Of a stretch of 64,000 nt of DNA, positions 12,790-25,899 are shown in pieces. Below the pieces are notes generated by a model. That model saw nothing but the letters and a program-made list of their open reading frames with translations, was not told where the DNA came from and did not search any database. The DNA lies in contig NC_133394.1 of assembly GCF_047511655.1 (NCBI RefSeq), positions 110,816,343 through 110,880,342 on the forward strand, written 5' to 3'. The number at the start of each line of letters is the position of its first letter. Within the stretch, counting starts at the first letter, position 1. Source of the DNA: Castor canadensis (Eukaryota; Chordata; Mammalia; Rodentia; Castoridae). A program made the translations under genes and the position numbers.

Positions 12790-13095
12790 TCAAAAGCACG
12801 TAAATGAAATCTCTCTCAACATGTTTTAATGTAAGTACAATATTGGTAACTCTATGCACACAGTAGCATAGCATCTCTGGACCTTTTTGTCTTACACAAC
12901 TGGAACTCTCTACACATATAGCAATTCCCCCATTTTCCTACAGCCCCAGTCCCTGGCAGCCACCATTCTACTTGCTGCTTCTGTGAGCTTGGCTACTTTA
13001 GGTATCTCATATTTGTGAAACTGCAGTATTTGCTCTTCTGTGACTGGTGTATCTCCTTGCATTACATCTTCCGGCTCATCCATGTTATAGCACGG
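12790..13095 (-). repeat. L1 3' end relic
   Basis: Reads gccccagtccctggcagcca, then ccattctacttgctgcttct and ggctcatccatgttatagca, the reverse of an old L1M-type 3' end. Confidence 0.75.
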
Positions 13096-13564
13096 CAGAC
13101 TAATGTCACTGCTAATTAAAACATAAATACAAGACTAACAAGGAGGGGAAAGTCCCTTGTATTTTCTGTGGGATGTTTAAGGTTGCAGATGCCCACAGTG
13201 AAGGCCTATGCTTTGGGGGTTCTGGGGAGATACAAGTTTCAGGTTTTTTTATATGATGACATAAAAGATTTGAGGATGGCAGGTATGGAGAACATGTTAA
13301 GAATTGCCTTGAAAATATTATCATCATTGCAGACATCTCTTTGGACTGAAGTAACTAAGGTCCTAAATCAATAAATATTCATCTGTGAGGACCTTTCATT
13401 AGTGTGTGTTGCCCATACTTTTTTTGTTTTGTTTTTGTTTTCACCCTAACCCTTGGTGGGAAGGACCTTATAACCAAAACCAAACTACTAAAAAGTCCTC
13501 ATTCTCCCAGAAGAGATTACAATTATTAAAGAAGAGCTCTAGTTGATGATAGGATAAGTTCAAA

Positions 13565-14010
13565 GATGTGTTAGCTAGTTACGTAGTGCTATATAATAAA
13601 GTGGTTTGAAATTGAACAGCCCAGGACAGTAGTAACTGTCATCTCACACAGGCTTTTCTGTGGGTCAGACACTGGGGAGTAGCTCAGCTTCACAGTTCTG
13701 GCTTGGGGTGTCTCATGAGGTTGCAGTCAAAATGTCAGCAGGACCTTTGGTCATCCTCCATACTGGCTTGTTGTCATGAGGATTTAGTTCTCACCACATG
13801 GACATCCCATCATGCTGCCTGAGGATCCTAACAACATGGCAGCTGATTTGTCTCAAAGCAAGTGATCCAAGAAAAAAAGTAAGGCTTTTTATGACCTAGT
13901 CTCAGAAGTCACACATCTTCACTCCTGCCACATTCTATTCAAGTGAGTCCCTAACTAAGTCACTAAGTCCATCCTACATGCCTAGGGAACAGAATTAGGC
14001 TCCACCTAAA
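13565..14010 (+). repeat. Ancient interspersed repeat, class uncertain
   Basis: tgtgggtcagacactgggga, then tctcatgaggttgcagtcaa, catggcagctgatttgtctc and gccacattctattcaagtga recall a common old mammalian repeat. I cannot name the family reliably. Confidence 0.45.
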
Positions 14011-14254
14011 AAAGGAAGAAATTGATAAGGAGGTGGGAGAACAATGCGACAGAAAGGATGAACAGGACCTGGGCTAGATGGTGTAGTGGTGCTGGGGGAC
14101 AAAGAAGGAGCGAGTTTGTGGAGTGTGAACATAAACTCACATCAATGATTGAGCTTGGAGTTAGGAGTGGGGAAGGGAGCCAGGTGAACAACTGGCCATC
14201 AAAGCCTGAGAGTCCTCTGGGAGCCAGGACTACAGAACAGAGAGAGAAAACAGG

Positions 14255-14720
14255 AAGGGATCCAGAAATCTCACTTTTGAGTACTTGCACAAAAGATTCA
14301 AAATCAGTGTATCAGAAATGTCTACACTTTTATGTTCATTTCAGCACTATTCCCAAAAGCCTTAGGTAAAATCAACCTACCTTTCCATCAGTGGGTGAAC
14401 GGATAGAGAAAATGTGGTATATATATACAACGGAATACTACTCAGCCTTAAAAGAAAAAAGAAAATGTGTCATTTGCAATGACTTGGATAGAATTGAAGA
14501 ACATTATGCTAAGTGAAATGAGCCAGGCACAGCAAAACAAATTTGGCATTTTTTCACTTACACATGGAATCTAAAAGAATTGAACTCAAAGGAACAGAGA
14601 GTAGAATGGTAATTACCAGTGGCTGGGGGAAGATGTTAGAGAATGGGAGATGATGGTCAAAGTACAAAACCTCAATTAGACTGGAGTAATATGTTCTTTT
14701 TTTTTTTTAATTTGGGTATA
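14255..14720 (+). repeat. L1 3' portion relic
   Basis: Diagnostic L1 text: tttccatcagtgggtgaacg, then gaatactactcagccttaaa, then catttgcaatgacttggata and ttatgctaagtgaaatgagc. Confidence 0.9.
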
Positions 14721-15454
14721 TTGCTTAATGTAATGAATGTAATAACTAGGAATGTATTATACATTTCAAAATTGCTAAAGACTAATTTTGGGTGTTCTCG
14801 CTGCAAAAACCAATAAGTATTTGAGGTGATGGTTATATTAGTTGACTTGGCTTGGTTGTTCCACATTGTATTCAAAGTCGTGTGTCACTTTGTACCCCAT
14901 AAATATTACAACTACAGTTCGTCAATTTTACAGCCAAAACACACACACACAGAGGAAGGGAGATAGTCACTGAAAGATACAGCAGAGATTTCCTGAGGCT
15001 GGAGGCCACCAGAGAAGCGATACTGTAAGGGCGGTGGCCTTGACCCAGGACGGAGGTGAAGGCTCCAGAAGTGCTTATTGTTACTAAAACTTGACAGTGC
15101 CCTTGAGCCCTCCCTCATCTCCTCTGGAAATGCTCCCCTAGCTCTGTAGGGGGCTTGTTCAGAGCCCACTCCACATTTCTGCAAAGGGAAGGAGGCTGTG
15201 TGGTGCCTTCTCACCTGGGGCACTTCCAGTACTCCACTGTTAAGAGTGAACCCTTCCTGTCCCCATCGTGAAATCAGAGTCCAGGGAGAGCATCTGTGTT
15301 TCCTCCAGAGCCTTTTCCAAATTCAACTTTTGTTTGCTTCCCAGATTGCCCTCCTAACCTCAGCAGCCCAAGTTTATTTGTCCTGATGGCTGAACCAAGT
15401 CCTGACTCATCTCCCCTGCTCCAGCTCTCTTGGCAGAGAACACAGGAAGATAGA

Positions 15455-15457
<3 letters not shown>

Positions 15458-15496
<39 letters not shown>

Positions 15497-15512
15497 CGTG
15501 CACATGTGCACA
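15458..15512 (+). repeat. (TG)n microsatellite with alternating tail
   Basis: About 15 TG units, then tatgtgtgcgtgcacatgtg, keeping a purine-pyrimidine alternation. Confidence 0.95.
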
Positions 15513-16105
15513 CGTTGGGAGGACTTTTTCCTTTGTTTCTCTGTCTCAGCCATAGCCTGTAGGGCGACCCAGTACCTGGAACCATGACAGGCCTCCAAGT
15601 GTGGGCTGAGGTCACAGGGGGAGTTCTACCCAGTACTGTTTGTGATGTTCCCAAATTCCACAGCAAGCTGCAGTTTTCCAATCCCAAGTTTCAGGGGAAT
15701 TGGGGGAAATTACTTGCCTAGAGCCAGCCTTATCTTATTTGTCCATGTTTCATTCATGCAAATTGGAAATATTCCCACGACTAAGCTGTCTGCTGACCAT
15801 CTCCCTAGGAAACATAGCTACGATACTTAATGGTTTTTCTCGGCACCTTTCTAATCTCCAGCGCCACCCTGTTTAGATACAGCCAGCTGATTGAGAACAG
15901 CTGATGTTTTGCTATGTTATTAATTAAATGCCAGGAGATGAATTTACATAGTTCTTGTTCCTTTTCTGTATCATCAGAGAATGAGTTCAGGGGACCATGA
16001 ACTCATTCATTGAGGCCTCATCCCTAAAAGGAGGGTTCGGACAGGGTGGATTTTAGGACCCTCCTAAGTCATTGGCTATATGGTAATTTATAAACCTGAA
16101 AATAG

Positions 16106-16193
16106 AACTGGGGATGTAGCTCAGTGGTAGAGCACTTGCCTAGCATGGACAAGGCCTTGGGTTTGATCCCCAGAACCACAAAAAAAAAAAAAA
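16106..16193 (+). mobile_element. ID element (tRNA-Ala-derived SINE)
   Basis: ctggggatgtagctcagtgg with A box, ggtttgatccccag B-box region and an A16 tail; canonical ID structure. Confidence 0.95.
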
Positions 16194-18194
16194 TTTTAAG
16201 TGGATATTCTTCACGTAAAACCTCATATAAATGTCTTTAGCGTCTTTGTATAACTGGGCCTTAATGCTTTGGTTGTTGTTTCTTTTAAACCCATCTTTTC
16301 CAATATAATATTGTTATTTGCCAACACAGACTTGCACATCTACATTCTTAAAGAGTTGCCCCAAATTTCACTCGGCTTTCTCCCACCAAAAGTCTGAAGT
16401 GACCTCCAACTTTAAATCTTATAAATGGACTACGTTTGCTTTTGTCTCCTGGGTTTTATCTAACCCAGGGATTGCTCCTTTTTTAAAATAGATTCTTAAC
16501 AGATGATCTGTGTTAGTATAAATGTAAAAATGTAGACTCAGCAGCTCTGGCCATTTTAGTTTTCTCCTTGGATAGCTGAGTCAGGAGCCCAGGAAGGGCA
16601 AAGCCAAACATTGACCTATTTGTACCTATCAGCAGCTGAGGACCAATTCTTAAATAGGTCATGGTTAATCAAAATCTCTGGAGCCTTTCCCAAATGCTAA
16701 AACATGTCCTGTAGCAGCTGTGACTAGCCATAGTCATGGGTAACTATGTCTAGTATCAGCCAGAGCCTCCCAAAGTCTTTTTAATATCAACAAGGGGAAT
16801 CTGCTTCTTGAGTGGTTCCTAAACTCTTGCTATTCAATCCTTCGTGTGAAAATACTATGCCTGGTGCCTGTTTGGGTAATGACATTGTTTCACTCAACTA
16901 TCAGCAGTTGCTGATTAACAGCACAGTCCTAGGCATGGAGACTAGAGAACTAGAGAGAATAAAAAGAACTAGAGAGAATAAATTGGCCCTTACCAGCATT
17001 GAGCCTACAATCTAATGGGTAGGGAGACAGTTACAATGCACTGTGTAAGTATTATGACAAGGGGAGAGTCAGGAAGTCTGGAAGGAAGCCCCCCATTCTA
17101 AATGGTGTGAGGATACAGGGAGCACAGGAATGAGGGGTGGAGGGGTAGAGGAAGACATCGAGGGACATATGTCAAACAAAACAGCAAATTAAGCTGAGAC
17201 CTAAAGGATATCAAGGCATCAGCCAGGCAAAGGTGGAGAAGGGTGGGAAATGGTGAAGAATGTTCTAGAAAAAGAACTAAGATGCGCAAGGTATAGGAGC
17301 CAGGGAGAGAGGACACACTTCAGAAACCACAGGAAGTTCACTGTGGCTGGAGCTCAGAGCTCAGGAGGGGAGTAGCAGGAACAAGGTTGGGAGTGTACTC
17401 AGGGCCAGATCTTATTTGTTCTGGGTTTTAAGTTTAGGAAATGCACTCAGGACTCTTCACCTTTCTGGTGGTTATAAAGCCATTGTCAAAATGAAGATGT
17501 AAACCTAACATATGCAAGAGAGAAAACATTTTCACTAATATGAGGATTCCTGGGCTCTTCCTGGGAATGCTTACGAAGTGTTAACATTGACTTTTTCCAG
17601 TTTTCATAGGAATTCTGCCACTCAAGATAATTTCTAAGAATGTGACATCTTCCTAATGATTTGTGAGACAAACCACAAGGCATGCCACAAGTGCTGCTTT
17701 TCACATTAAACATCAGTTGAAAACATTAAAATCCAACACGAGTTGAATTTCCCAAACGGTTGTAGTCTAAGCTGTGGGTAGGACTCAGGCCATTTGGAAG
17801 GATTAACATCTGCCCAGCATTCCTTATAAGGAGGATGATTCTCACCTGTTTGGGGTTGCAAGTCCAAACTACTTTCCTAGACCCAGTCCATTGTCACCTA
17901 TGAAACATTTCAGGCTAAGATGTGAATGGTAAACCACGACCCCTATCTTTGATTCCAACAATTATGTGAGTTTTTCTCCAAAATATGTTAATGTTTTTGC
18001 CCTCTTGTTTTTCTTTCCATCTTGATAACTTGCAGATATAACTAGCCTCCTTGGCTTGACATTGAACTCGGCCATCGGCCATCTGCCATCTGGTTCTTAA
18101 GATTCAATTTCTTTCCCCAAACACCTCACCATCCAACAAAATGAAACAAGACAGAGCATTTCTGCCATACTGGACTATGCACTGTAGAATTGAG

Positions 18195-18420
18195 CAAAGT
18201 TCTGGGTTTGGGCTCAGAAAACCTAGATTCATGCCCTGGCCACATCACTCACAGTCTCTGTGACCTCACACAAGACACTTGACCTCACTGAGACTGGGTT
18301 TCGCAATCAGGAAAATGACTTGCTTACCTCACAAGATTATTGGGGAAATCCCAAATAGAATAATAGATATGTGACCCTTCCGTGGGATGTAAAATCCAAT
18401 GTTAATAGAAGATATTACCA
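18195..18420 (+). repeat. MIR relic
   Basis: cactcacagtctctgtgacc, then gacacttgacctcactgaga and aggaaaatgacttgc are MIR-like. Confidence 0.75.
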
Positions 18421-18439
18421 TATTTGCCACCAATGATCC

Positions 18440-18740
18440 CCAAACTTTCCCATGTCTTTTGAACATGCTGAAGCTCTTGCCCGGAATTTCCTTACCCACC
18501 CCCACCTACCACCTATAACTTTTAAAAGTCCTTCCCTTTTTCCATGAATTTAATTCTGACCTACTCTATAAGAATATTTTTTTATATTTATATTGTACAG
18601 CCAGTTGCACTCCACCATATTATACTCACTTGCAGAATTGTCTGTCTACACTTCCTGGATTATAAATCCTAGATTGAAATCCAACCTCATCATCTTTCTG
18701 TCCTGAGCACAGCACGTAGTTCATGGTGGTCCTAAATGAG
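18440..18740 (+). repeat. L2 3' end relic
   Basis: gcccggaatttccttaccca, then tggattataaatcctagatt and ctgagcacagcacgtagttc match the order of L2 3' sequence. Confidence 0.6.
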
Positions 18741-18789
18741 TTCATCCATTCCTTATCTGCTTAATGCCATACAGTGCTCAATTTCTTTG

Positions 18790-19116
18790 TGTGGGGGAGT
18801 GCTGAGTTTTGAACTCAGGGCTTTGTTCTTGTTAGGCAGCACTCCACCACTTGAGCCACACCTCCAGCCCTTTTTCAGACTGGTTATTTTGAAAGTAGGG
18901 TCTTGCTTTTTTGTCCAGGCATGCCTAGACCACGATCCTCCTGTTTATGCTCCCTACATAGCTGTGATGACAGGTACATGCCACCACATCCAGCCTTTTC
19001 TGTTAAGAAGGGCGGTCTCGTGAACTTTTGCCTAGGCTTGCCTTGAACTGTGATCTTCCCATTTGCCACCTCCTGAGTAGCTAGAATTACAGGCATGAGT
19101 TTATCAGTGCCTGGCC
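18790..19116 (-). mobile_element. Trimeric SINE: B1-B1-ID
   Basis: Read on the + strand: ID-like half reversed (18790-18875, tgaactcagggctttg), then two reversed B1-like units (18876-18996 and 18997-19116), each with a ttacaggcatg / tgacaggtacatg type 5' end. The same order recurs at 23550-23850. Confidence 0.8.
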
Positions 19117-19140
19117 AGTGCTAATTTTCTTTTTTTTAGT

Positions 19141-19500
19141 GGTGTATTAGATTTTTTTGTTGCTATAACAAATACCTGAATTTATAACGAATTTAAAGAA
19201 GGAAAGATTTATTGGCCATTTATTGACGATTGTCCATGGTCAACAGGTCCCATTGTTTCTCTGCCATGGTGGGTAGAACATGGTGGGGCAGAAGGACATG
19301 GTGAAGGAAAGCTATTCACCTCATGGTGAATAGCAAAAAAGGACTCAAGATACGGCCAGGGACAAGAGACCCTTTAAAGGGATGTCACCTGTGACCTACT
19401 TCCTCCAGCTAGGCCCCAGTTTCCAAAACAGCACCGCCAGCGATGAAATAAGCTTTCAACACATGAACCTGTGGGGGACATTTCTTATTCAAACCTTAAC
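19141..19500 (-). repeat. MaLR LTR
   Basis: Reverse MaLR: ttgttgctataacaaatacc, then gtgacctacttcctccagct, and cacatgaacctgtgggggac. Confidence 0.8.
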
Positions 19501-19559
19501 GGTTGGCATGACTGTGGACCTTCCTCAAATGTTATATCATTTTCCACAGGTATTTTCTC

Positions 19560-22500
19560 TTAAAAAATAAATTCAACTGAGCAGTAGGAGAAGTTGGTGT
19601 TTGTAGGAATTTTTCTTTAATCACCTTCTGAGCATGTTACTTGCTATTTGGGGAAGGCTCTCTCATGCTGCCACTGTGGAATATTTATGAAATTGTTATG
19701 AATTATTGTGTAGAATAAAATGCTGCTTGCTTATTTAAAGAGGAAAGAGTTGCTGTGAATGGGATTAAGTCTTCCCTCTGTCATCTCCGGAAATCCTGAC
19801 TCTGACTCTGGCCCTCCAAGAGATTGAGTTTCCATGGATGCATGGGTAGAAATTTGGAGACAGCCAGCAATCAGCCAGTATCATCCTTGTCTCTAGGGTC
19901 TTGTTCCTATTTTCTCTATTTGAGTTTTCCTTGACCTTTCTTCTCTTCATGTGTCAGTTCAACTGAATTACAGCCTCAGGGACCATAGTCTTTCCCGTGG
20001 ACTAGATAAACCTGGACTGCTTTTCCTCCTCCTCTTGTCCCCAGTCAGCTGACGCTTGGGAACAGCGTGATCTTGACATTTGGGGTCGGCCAGCTTTGCT
20101 GAGCTCAGAAATTCATTCTTTGGCTTTGAGCCCTCAGATGTTCTTAAAAGCGTCACACATTTCGATAAAGAGGCTCCCTGAGGGTATATCCAAAGGCAAG
20201 GACTGGGAGGGTGAAAACTGTAATTCAAGGCTAATGTCAGAGGTATTGAGGATATTTTCTCTCCAGGGTTTATAAAGGAGTTACCTTAACTCCTAAAGGA
20301 GTTATGGCTGCTCTGACAATGTGCCATATCAGAACACCTTCCTCCCATTTTAAGAGGAAATTATTTTACTTAAGCAAAAAAAAATGAAATCTGGAAGGAA
20401 AATCTGTGGAAGAAAAGGATGACTCTGGCAGGGGCATCAGGTCCACCTCACCCTCAGTAATACTTTGCATATAATTGCCACATCTTTACCTATGACATCC
20501 AGTCTACCATAGCAACCATGAAAACCCCCTCCTTGTTTCTTCCTACACTGTGAAAGGAATTAACAACTCAAGACAAAACAAATACAAAACTCCAAAACAG
20601 ACAGCATCATTAATTACAGATAAACAATCATTGCCTCCAGATAACCAAAGGGTAAAGCAAAGACTTCTGCTCCCATAAATACCAATAAGAGCAGCAAGGA
20701 ATTTTTGTCTGACCCCAGGCCCCCTTCATCTAGGTAACTGCTTGTAGCTTTACCTGGTTGCCATATCTCATAGCTCACACCAGTAGGATGGGCTCCACAT
20801 TGTCCCCTGGCCCAATAAGAGCAAGTATTACTTACCTCATTAAATAATAAATATGAAATCCATACAAAGTCCTCCAGTTCCCACTTAGATAGGTCCCCTA
20901 TCCTGTGATCAGAGTGACAGACTTATTTCTCTGATTTTCAGAGCAATGATTTTTGACACTTTCGAGACTTAGTGAACAATCTAATGAGTTCAAGCCCAGG
21001 TTGTCCACTATATTCATATCTAGCACCTTCCTTAGTGTGAATTTTCTTTTCAGCACTCAGAAAAACTATCTTCTAGTTGTGCTGGAACCCATGATAAAGT
21101 CACAGTAGTACACAAAGCCATCTACAACAGCATACCTCATAAGTACCAAAGACACACACACAAGAAGAATTATCTTAGGAGAGGGGAAGAAGACTTTTCT
21201 CTTCCAGGTGGAGCCTTAGGGACAACAGAAGAAAATGGAGAAGAAATGCTAAGTCCTAGGAAGCTGGGAGAAAATTCCAGAACACTCAGCAAAGAGTAGA
21301 TAAACAAAGGATGTGACTTTGGGCAAATAGCTGAAAGCCTGTGGTCTATGAACATCACAAAAGGGTACAGAAAATAACCAGAGGGGACAGACTGGGAAGG
21401 GAAAAACACTGAGAACAGGGGGGAGCTCAGTTATGTGGGACTGATTCATGTCTGGGGTTGTCTGCCAAGGAGCTGTAACCATGAAAGTCCTAAATGAAAA
21501 TGAGGCTGAAGCCTGAAGGGTAAAAATCACCCAGGACAAAGGCCAGATGCCAGCCAAGCAGTCAGCACACCCTGCTGTGCTCCATGGAGCACAGGACATA
21601 TAGATCTCCACTGTGTCCTCACCCTCAAAGCCAGACAGAAACTGTCCTAACAGAGAGGTGAGGTGAAAATGAGCAAAGGGAGGGTCCCAAGTGAGTGCGA
21701 CTTTAAGTAGGACCCACAAGGGCAGGAGATAGAGCTCTGTACCGGAGAGTTAAGGGTAGGAACTAGGAGGGCTGCAGAGGGGCGGGGCAGGTTGGAGTGG
21801 GAACCAACAGCTCTATTTCATGAAAATGAAATATGGCACAGAAGGGGAACTGCTAATGAGGCAGGATAGATAGATGGGGAGAGAGGGAGATTGAAAATAA
21901 TAAGTATTAAAAGTGCCAGACTCAGAAATTAGAACCAGGAAATAAACTGAAAAACCAGGGGAACAAGCTCCTTTCCCAACTTAACTTTTAGACATTAAGT
22001 TGGAAGAATAGGGGGACATAAAGGGCTATCTGTAACTGCCTTCTACTGTGAGATGTTAAGAAGTTGCAAACTCTTCACCAATGGACAGACAGAAAATTGG
22101 AGACACGTCTGGCAAAGGGAAGTCCTAAAGCTCACCTACTGTTCCTGTGTTTGGGATTAGCCTGGCCACATCTCCACGTTATATGGTAATAAACAGCACC
22201 CATCCTTTCCATGTTATGCTACCTGAAACCATTGTCTCTACTGATTAGGGGTTTCCAGAAGACATAACCACGTGTATTTCCTCAGCTCAGAGAATATAGA
22301 ACCCACAAGCAGACTGAAATTTTTGGAGTTCGTCTCCACCCCTGCATCTCAAGCAGGAGGTATTTTTCTCTCCTCCCTTACTTTTTTCATTTCTCCCTAT
22401 TGTCTCCTTTTATACTAAAATAACTTGCCAAAACTTCCACTTGTGAGACTTTTTTTTTTTGAGACTCCTTGAAATTCTTTTCATTGTGGATCTCAAGTTC

Positions 22501-23540
22501 CTGTGATTTTGTGTGAAAACTGGGAAACTGAGAGAACCTCTTCATCCCTCATCCAATGACACTAAGACTCTCAAAACAGGTGACACAGTGCTCGAACACA
22601 GGAGGGGAAGAAATACACTGCCCACTGTGCCAGGTGATGGATTAGATAGTAAGACCAGCAAGAGAGTTCCAACACTGTCATCATAGTCAGGTGTCTATAC
22701 CGTCTATACCAAACCATCTATACCATTCACCCAGAGTCAGCTCCGTCACCTTCCCCATGGGCCTCCTGGGTAGAACTCAGCCTCTCATCCCCAGAAAGTA
22801 CCCATGGCCATTGTTTCTCCATGTCCGTCCTTCCTCCTCCTCTATGGCTTTCCAACTACCTGTCTTCCTGGTCCTCTGGAATCTGAAGCCATGTTTTGAT
22901 TGGCACTCAACTAAACTCTACTTAGGGAGTTTTACAAACTACCAGTGCCAAACCAGTGAAAACTGGGAGTACAGCCCAGCCATGGGTGGTGGTGTTTATT
23001 GTTTGCTTGTTTTTGTTTTTTAGGTGCTTCCAGGTGAGTCCAATGCACAGCCAGAACTAGCAACCATTGTTTGAGATCCTATGCGCTGCTACCCAGGAGG
23101 CTGGGACTTTTCCCATTGCTTCTGTGTGTCCAGCTGTGTGTTGTTTCTGCAGACACTCCTTAGTGAGACCTTTTCCAACTTACCTAGCCTTGCAGTGACT
23201 GAACAAGTCTCAGTTTGGTAACTCTCATGTGAGAGGCTGTTTCCAGAACTGTCGGCCTGGCCTGAAGCATCTGCCAGGATCCCTACAGCATGAGTCTCTT
23301 CCTTGGCACAGAGTGGTGCCAAGGGTTTATTTAGTTCTGAATCAAAGAGCTTTAGTATTCTACTGAAGACCCAGTGTATTAAGCTCCCTGGTGTTCCTGG
23401 AAATTCAGGCCTCAACCTTCTTGAATTTTCCAAAATGTTCCTCCAAGTTCAACACTCCTAAAATTGAAGACCACTTGGGAGTCTTTTACATGCTTTTTAC
23501 AAGGGCAGGGCTTGAAAGTAAAGGCATCTAATCTATTTCC
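19560..23540 (+). other. Intron 1 stretch without recognised element
   Basis: About 4 kb of unique-looking sequence. Open frames of up to 156 codons on the - strand (21249-21719) have no recognisable domain. No repeat family was identified. Confidence 0.6.
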
Positions 23541-23549
23541 TTTTTGAGA

Positions 23550-23850
23550 AGGCAGCACTGGGATTTGAACTGAGGGGCCTTGCACTTGCTAGGCAAGTTC
23601 TCTACTACTTGTACAGCCCCACCAACCCTTTTTTCTTTGGTTATTTTTGAGATAGGGTATGCATGGCCAGCCTGAACCACCATCCTCCTATTTGTGTTTT
23701 TCTGCAGAGCTGGGAAGATAGGAGCACCCAGCCTATCTTGAAATGGGGTCTTGTGAACTTTTCACCCAGGCTGGCCTCAAACCATGATCCTCCCAATCTC
23801 AGTCATCCAAGTAACTAGGATTACAGGCTTGAGCCATTGTACCCTGGCTT
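23550..23850 (-). mobile_element. Trimeric SINE: B1-B1-ID
   Basis: Same architecture as 18790-19116: reversed ID half (gggatttgaactgagg) followed by a short first B1 and a full second B1 ending ggattacaggcttgagccat. Confidence 0.8.
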
Positions 23851-23869
23851 CTTGCTTTTCTTTTCTTTT

Positions 23870-23973
23870 TTTGAGACAAGGTCTTACTTGATAGCCCAGG
23901 TCAGCCTAAAATTCAGGATCCTCCTGCCTCTGCCTCCAAATGCTGAGATTACAAGGGCATATCACCATGCTTG
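23870..23973 (-). mobile_element. B1-like SINE
   Basis: gagacaaggtcttacttgat, then ctcctgcctctgcctccaaa and tgctgagattacaaggg. Confidence 0.85.
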
Positions 23974-23999
23974 TCATCAAGGGCATTATATCTAACCAG

Positions 24000-25700
24000 A
24001 CCGAAGCCTTTGTTGGTCAGTGCAGGGCCTGTGGATGCAGACAAAGCTCGGAGGGTAGGAGGGGCTCAAGAAGACATCCCCTCACCATAAGCTCAGGCAG
24101 CATTTCCCAGTGCCTGAGGGTGCCAGGATGCCAGAGGATGTAGGGGAGAGGGGGTAGACACAGAGATGTGGACTCCTGGGGGACCTGACTGCGCCCATCT
24201 AGGAATCCAAATATCAAGTGTTGTATATCCACATGGTGTGGCAAGAAGTCTCCACCTGTGGGGACTTTCCCACCCAATTCTGTGCTTGTAGAATAGGAAA
24301 AAGTGACCAGAAATTTTTTTCTGCAGAATAATTTTAATTCTCTATGTTCGAGCTGGCACTATCTTGCACTGCAGAAATTTTGATACATTGGCCTTAAGGT
24401 GAGTCATAATCCAAACAGGACAGGCCCATGATATGTGGGAAAAAAGTATTTCCAAGGTTACATTACATGAAACTCTCAGGTAACTAGGGAGTTACCCCTT
24501 AGAAAGGCACCCAGGAAAGTCAATTCTTCCATCTGCTCAAACCAAATAAAATCTAGCCTGCTGATTTAACTTGTGTGGACATTAGTCAGTCTGGTATTCT
24601 GGTAGTTTACATATTTCAACTTCTCTGGGAGTCTGCTGAATAAGTTAGCTCATGGCAGTGTTGCAACACAGGCTTGTGTCAACCCATCTACCATGTACCT
24701 ACCAGGGTGAGCTCACACCCTGCTCACCTGAGCATGGCTTACTGTTGCAGTCCCTCCAAGGCTGACCCGAGACCACACGTGACAGGTGGGTGGTAACCAT
24801 ATCTTACACTCAGACCCTTGAATGGCCCCCACTTTTTTTCTCATGCTAGATGCATACAAGGAAGGGGAAGAAAGAGTAAGAAAACATCATCAAATAGGAG
24901 TTGTTTGTAAGCAATACATTGCAAAATCAACTCTTTGTTGATGGTCGGTGCTCATTCAAACCTAGGAAATAATGTTGAGCTATTGCAAGATTCACAGCTG
25001 AATACTGTGTCTACTTGAGGAAAAAAATAGACTAATACTCTAAGGAGATTTTCACCATCAATGACTAGAGCCAAAATGGAGTGTCTCAGTAACGCCAGAG
25101 GCAACCAGGAGTCAGCCAGGAAATGTAATGACCCGGTCTGTGTCCACGTCACCAGGGTGCATTGTATTGGGTAGTGTGTAGCAGACGGACCAGCCCTGCA
25201 AGGCCTTGGTATCCACCTCTGCAGGCTGGCACCCAAGTGGCCAACCTTATCCTGCCTTATCTGGGATGGGTGGGAAGGGCTGAGAGGGCAGGAGCAAGCT
25301 GATGGAATTCCCTCCAGGGAGGGAAAGCCAAGCAGTCTTCCGTTTACAGGAAGGAACCCACGTGGCCTTCCCAAGGCTAAAATGGAAACTAGATAAGGTT
25401 TGCCTTGGCACCACTGGTCCTCCACTCTGAATCCTTTCTCCTCTCCCCATGGGGTGTAATGCCTCCTCGTTGCCAGGCGATATCTTCAGTTCAGCATCTA
25501 AGCATGAAACCCCAGTGCCTTCCTCAGACCCACACCCTGCTTCTGTTCCAGATGTGGAGGCCTCTTCTAGCCTTTCAGACCTTAACCTGTTCCCTTATAT
25601 CCACTTGGTCACTGGATAATGCTCATTCCTGAACAACCTTTCATCTCCCTTTCCTCGCTAGGTCCACCGCTTCAACCTAGAAGTAGGCCCTTAATCCCTC
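24000..25700 (+). other. Intron 1 stretch without recognised element
   Basis: No repeat or exon recognised. A 157-codon - strand frame (24952-25425) has no identifiable domain and is treated as chance. Confidence 0.55.
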
Positions 25701-25704
25701 ACCA

Positions 25705-25895
25705 TGTCCTGGCCAGATACTGTGCTGATTGCTATATCTTGTTTGATATTTCTGATAATCTAATAACTTAGGTATTATTTTCCCATTTCACAGATGAATA
25801 AATTGAAGTGAAATAATCTGGCAATGTTGCAGGAGTAGTAGACAGAATTCCTAATTCCAAAGTCTTGCTCCAAGCTGGCTGTGTTCTAGCACATA
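25705..25895 (-). repeat. MIR relic
   Basis: Reverse MIR: gccagatactgtgctgattg, then attttcccatttcacagatg. Confidence 0.8.
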
Positions 25896-25899
25896 CATT

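Noticed and set aside
15274..15687. 137-codon - strand frame with His/Thr repeats
   Set aside because: The repeat is translation of the TG/CA microsatellite.
16106..16193. tRNA gene (and similar A/B-box sequences elsewhere)
   Set aside because: These are ID-type SINEs with A-tails; they do not fold into a full cloverleaf and are highly repeated.
21249..21719. 156-codon - strand open frame
   Set aside because: No recognisable domain and no splice or promoter context inside IGFBP7 intron 1; expected by chance in this length of sequence.
24952..25425. 157-codon - strand open frame
   Set aside because: No family recognised and overlapped by other frames.
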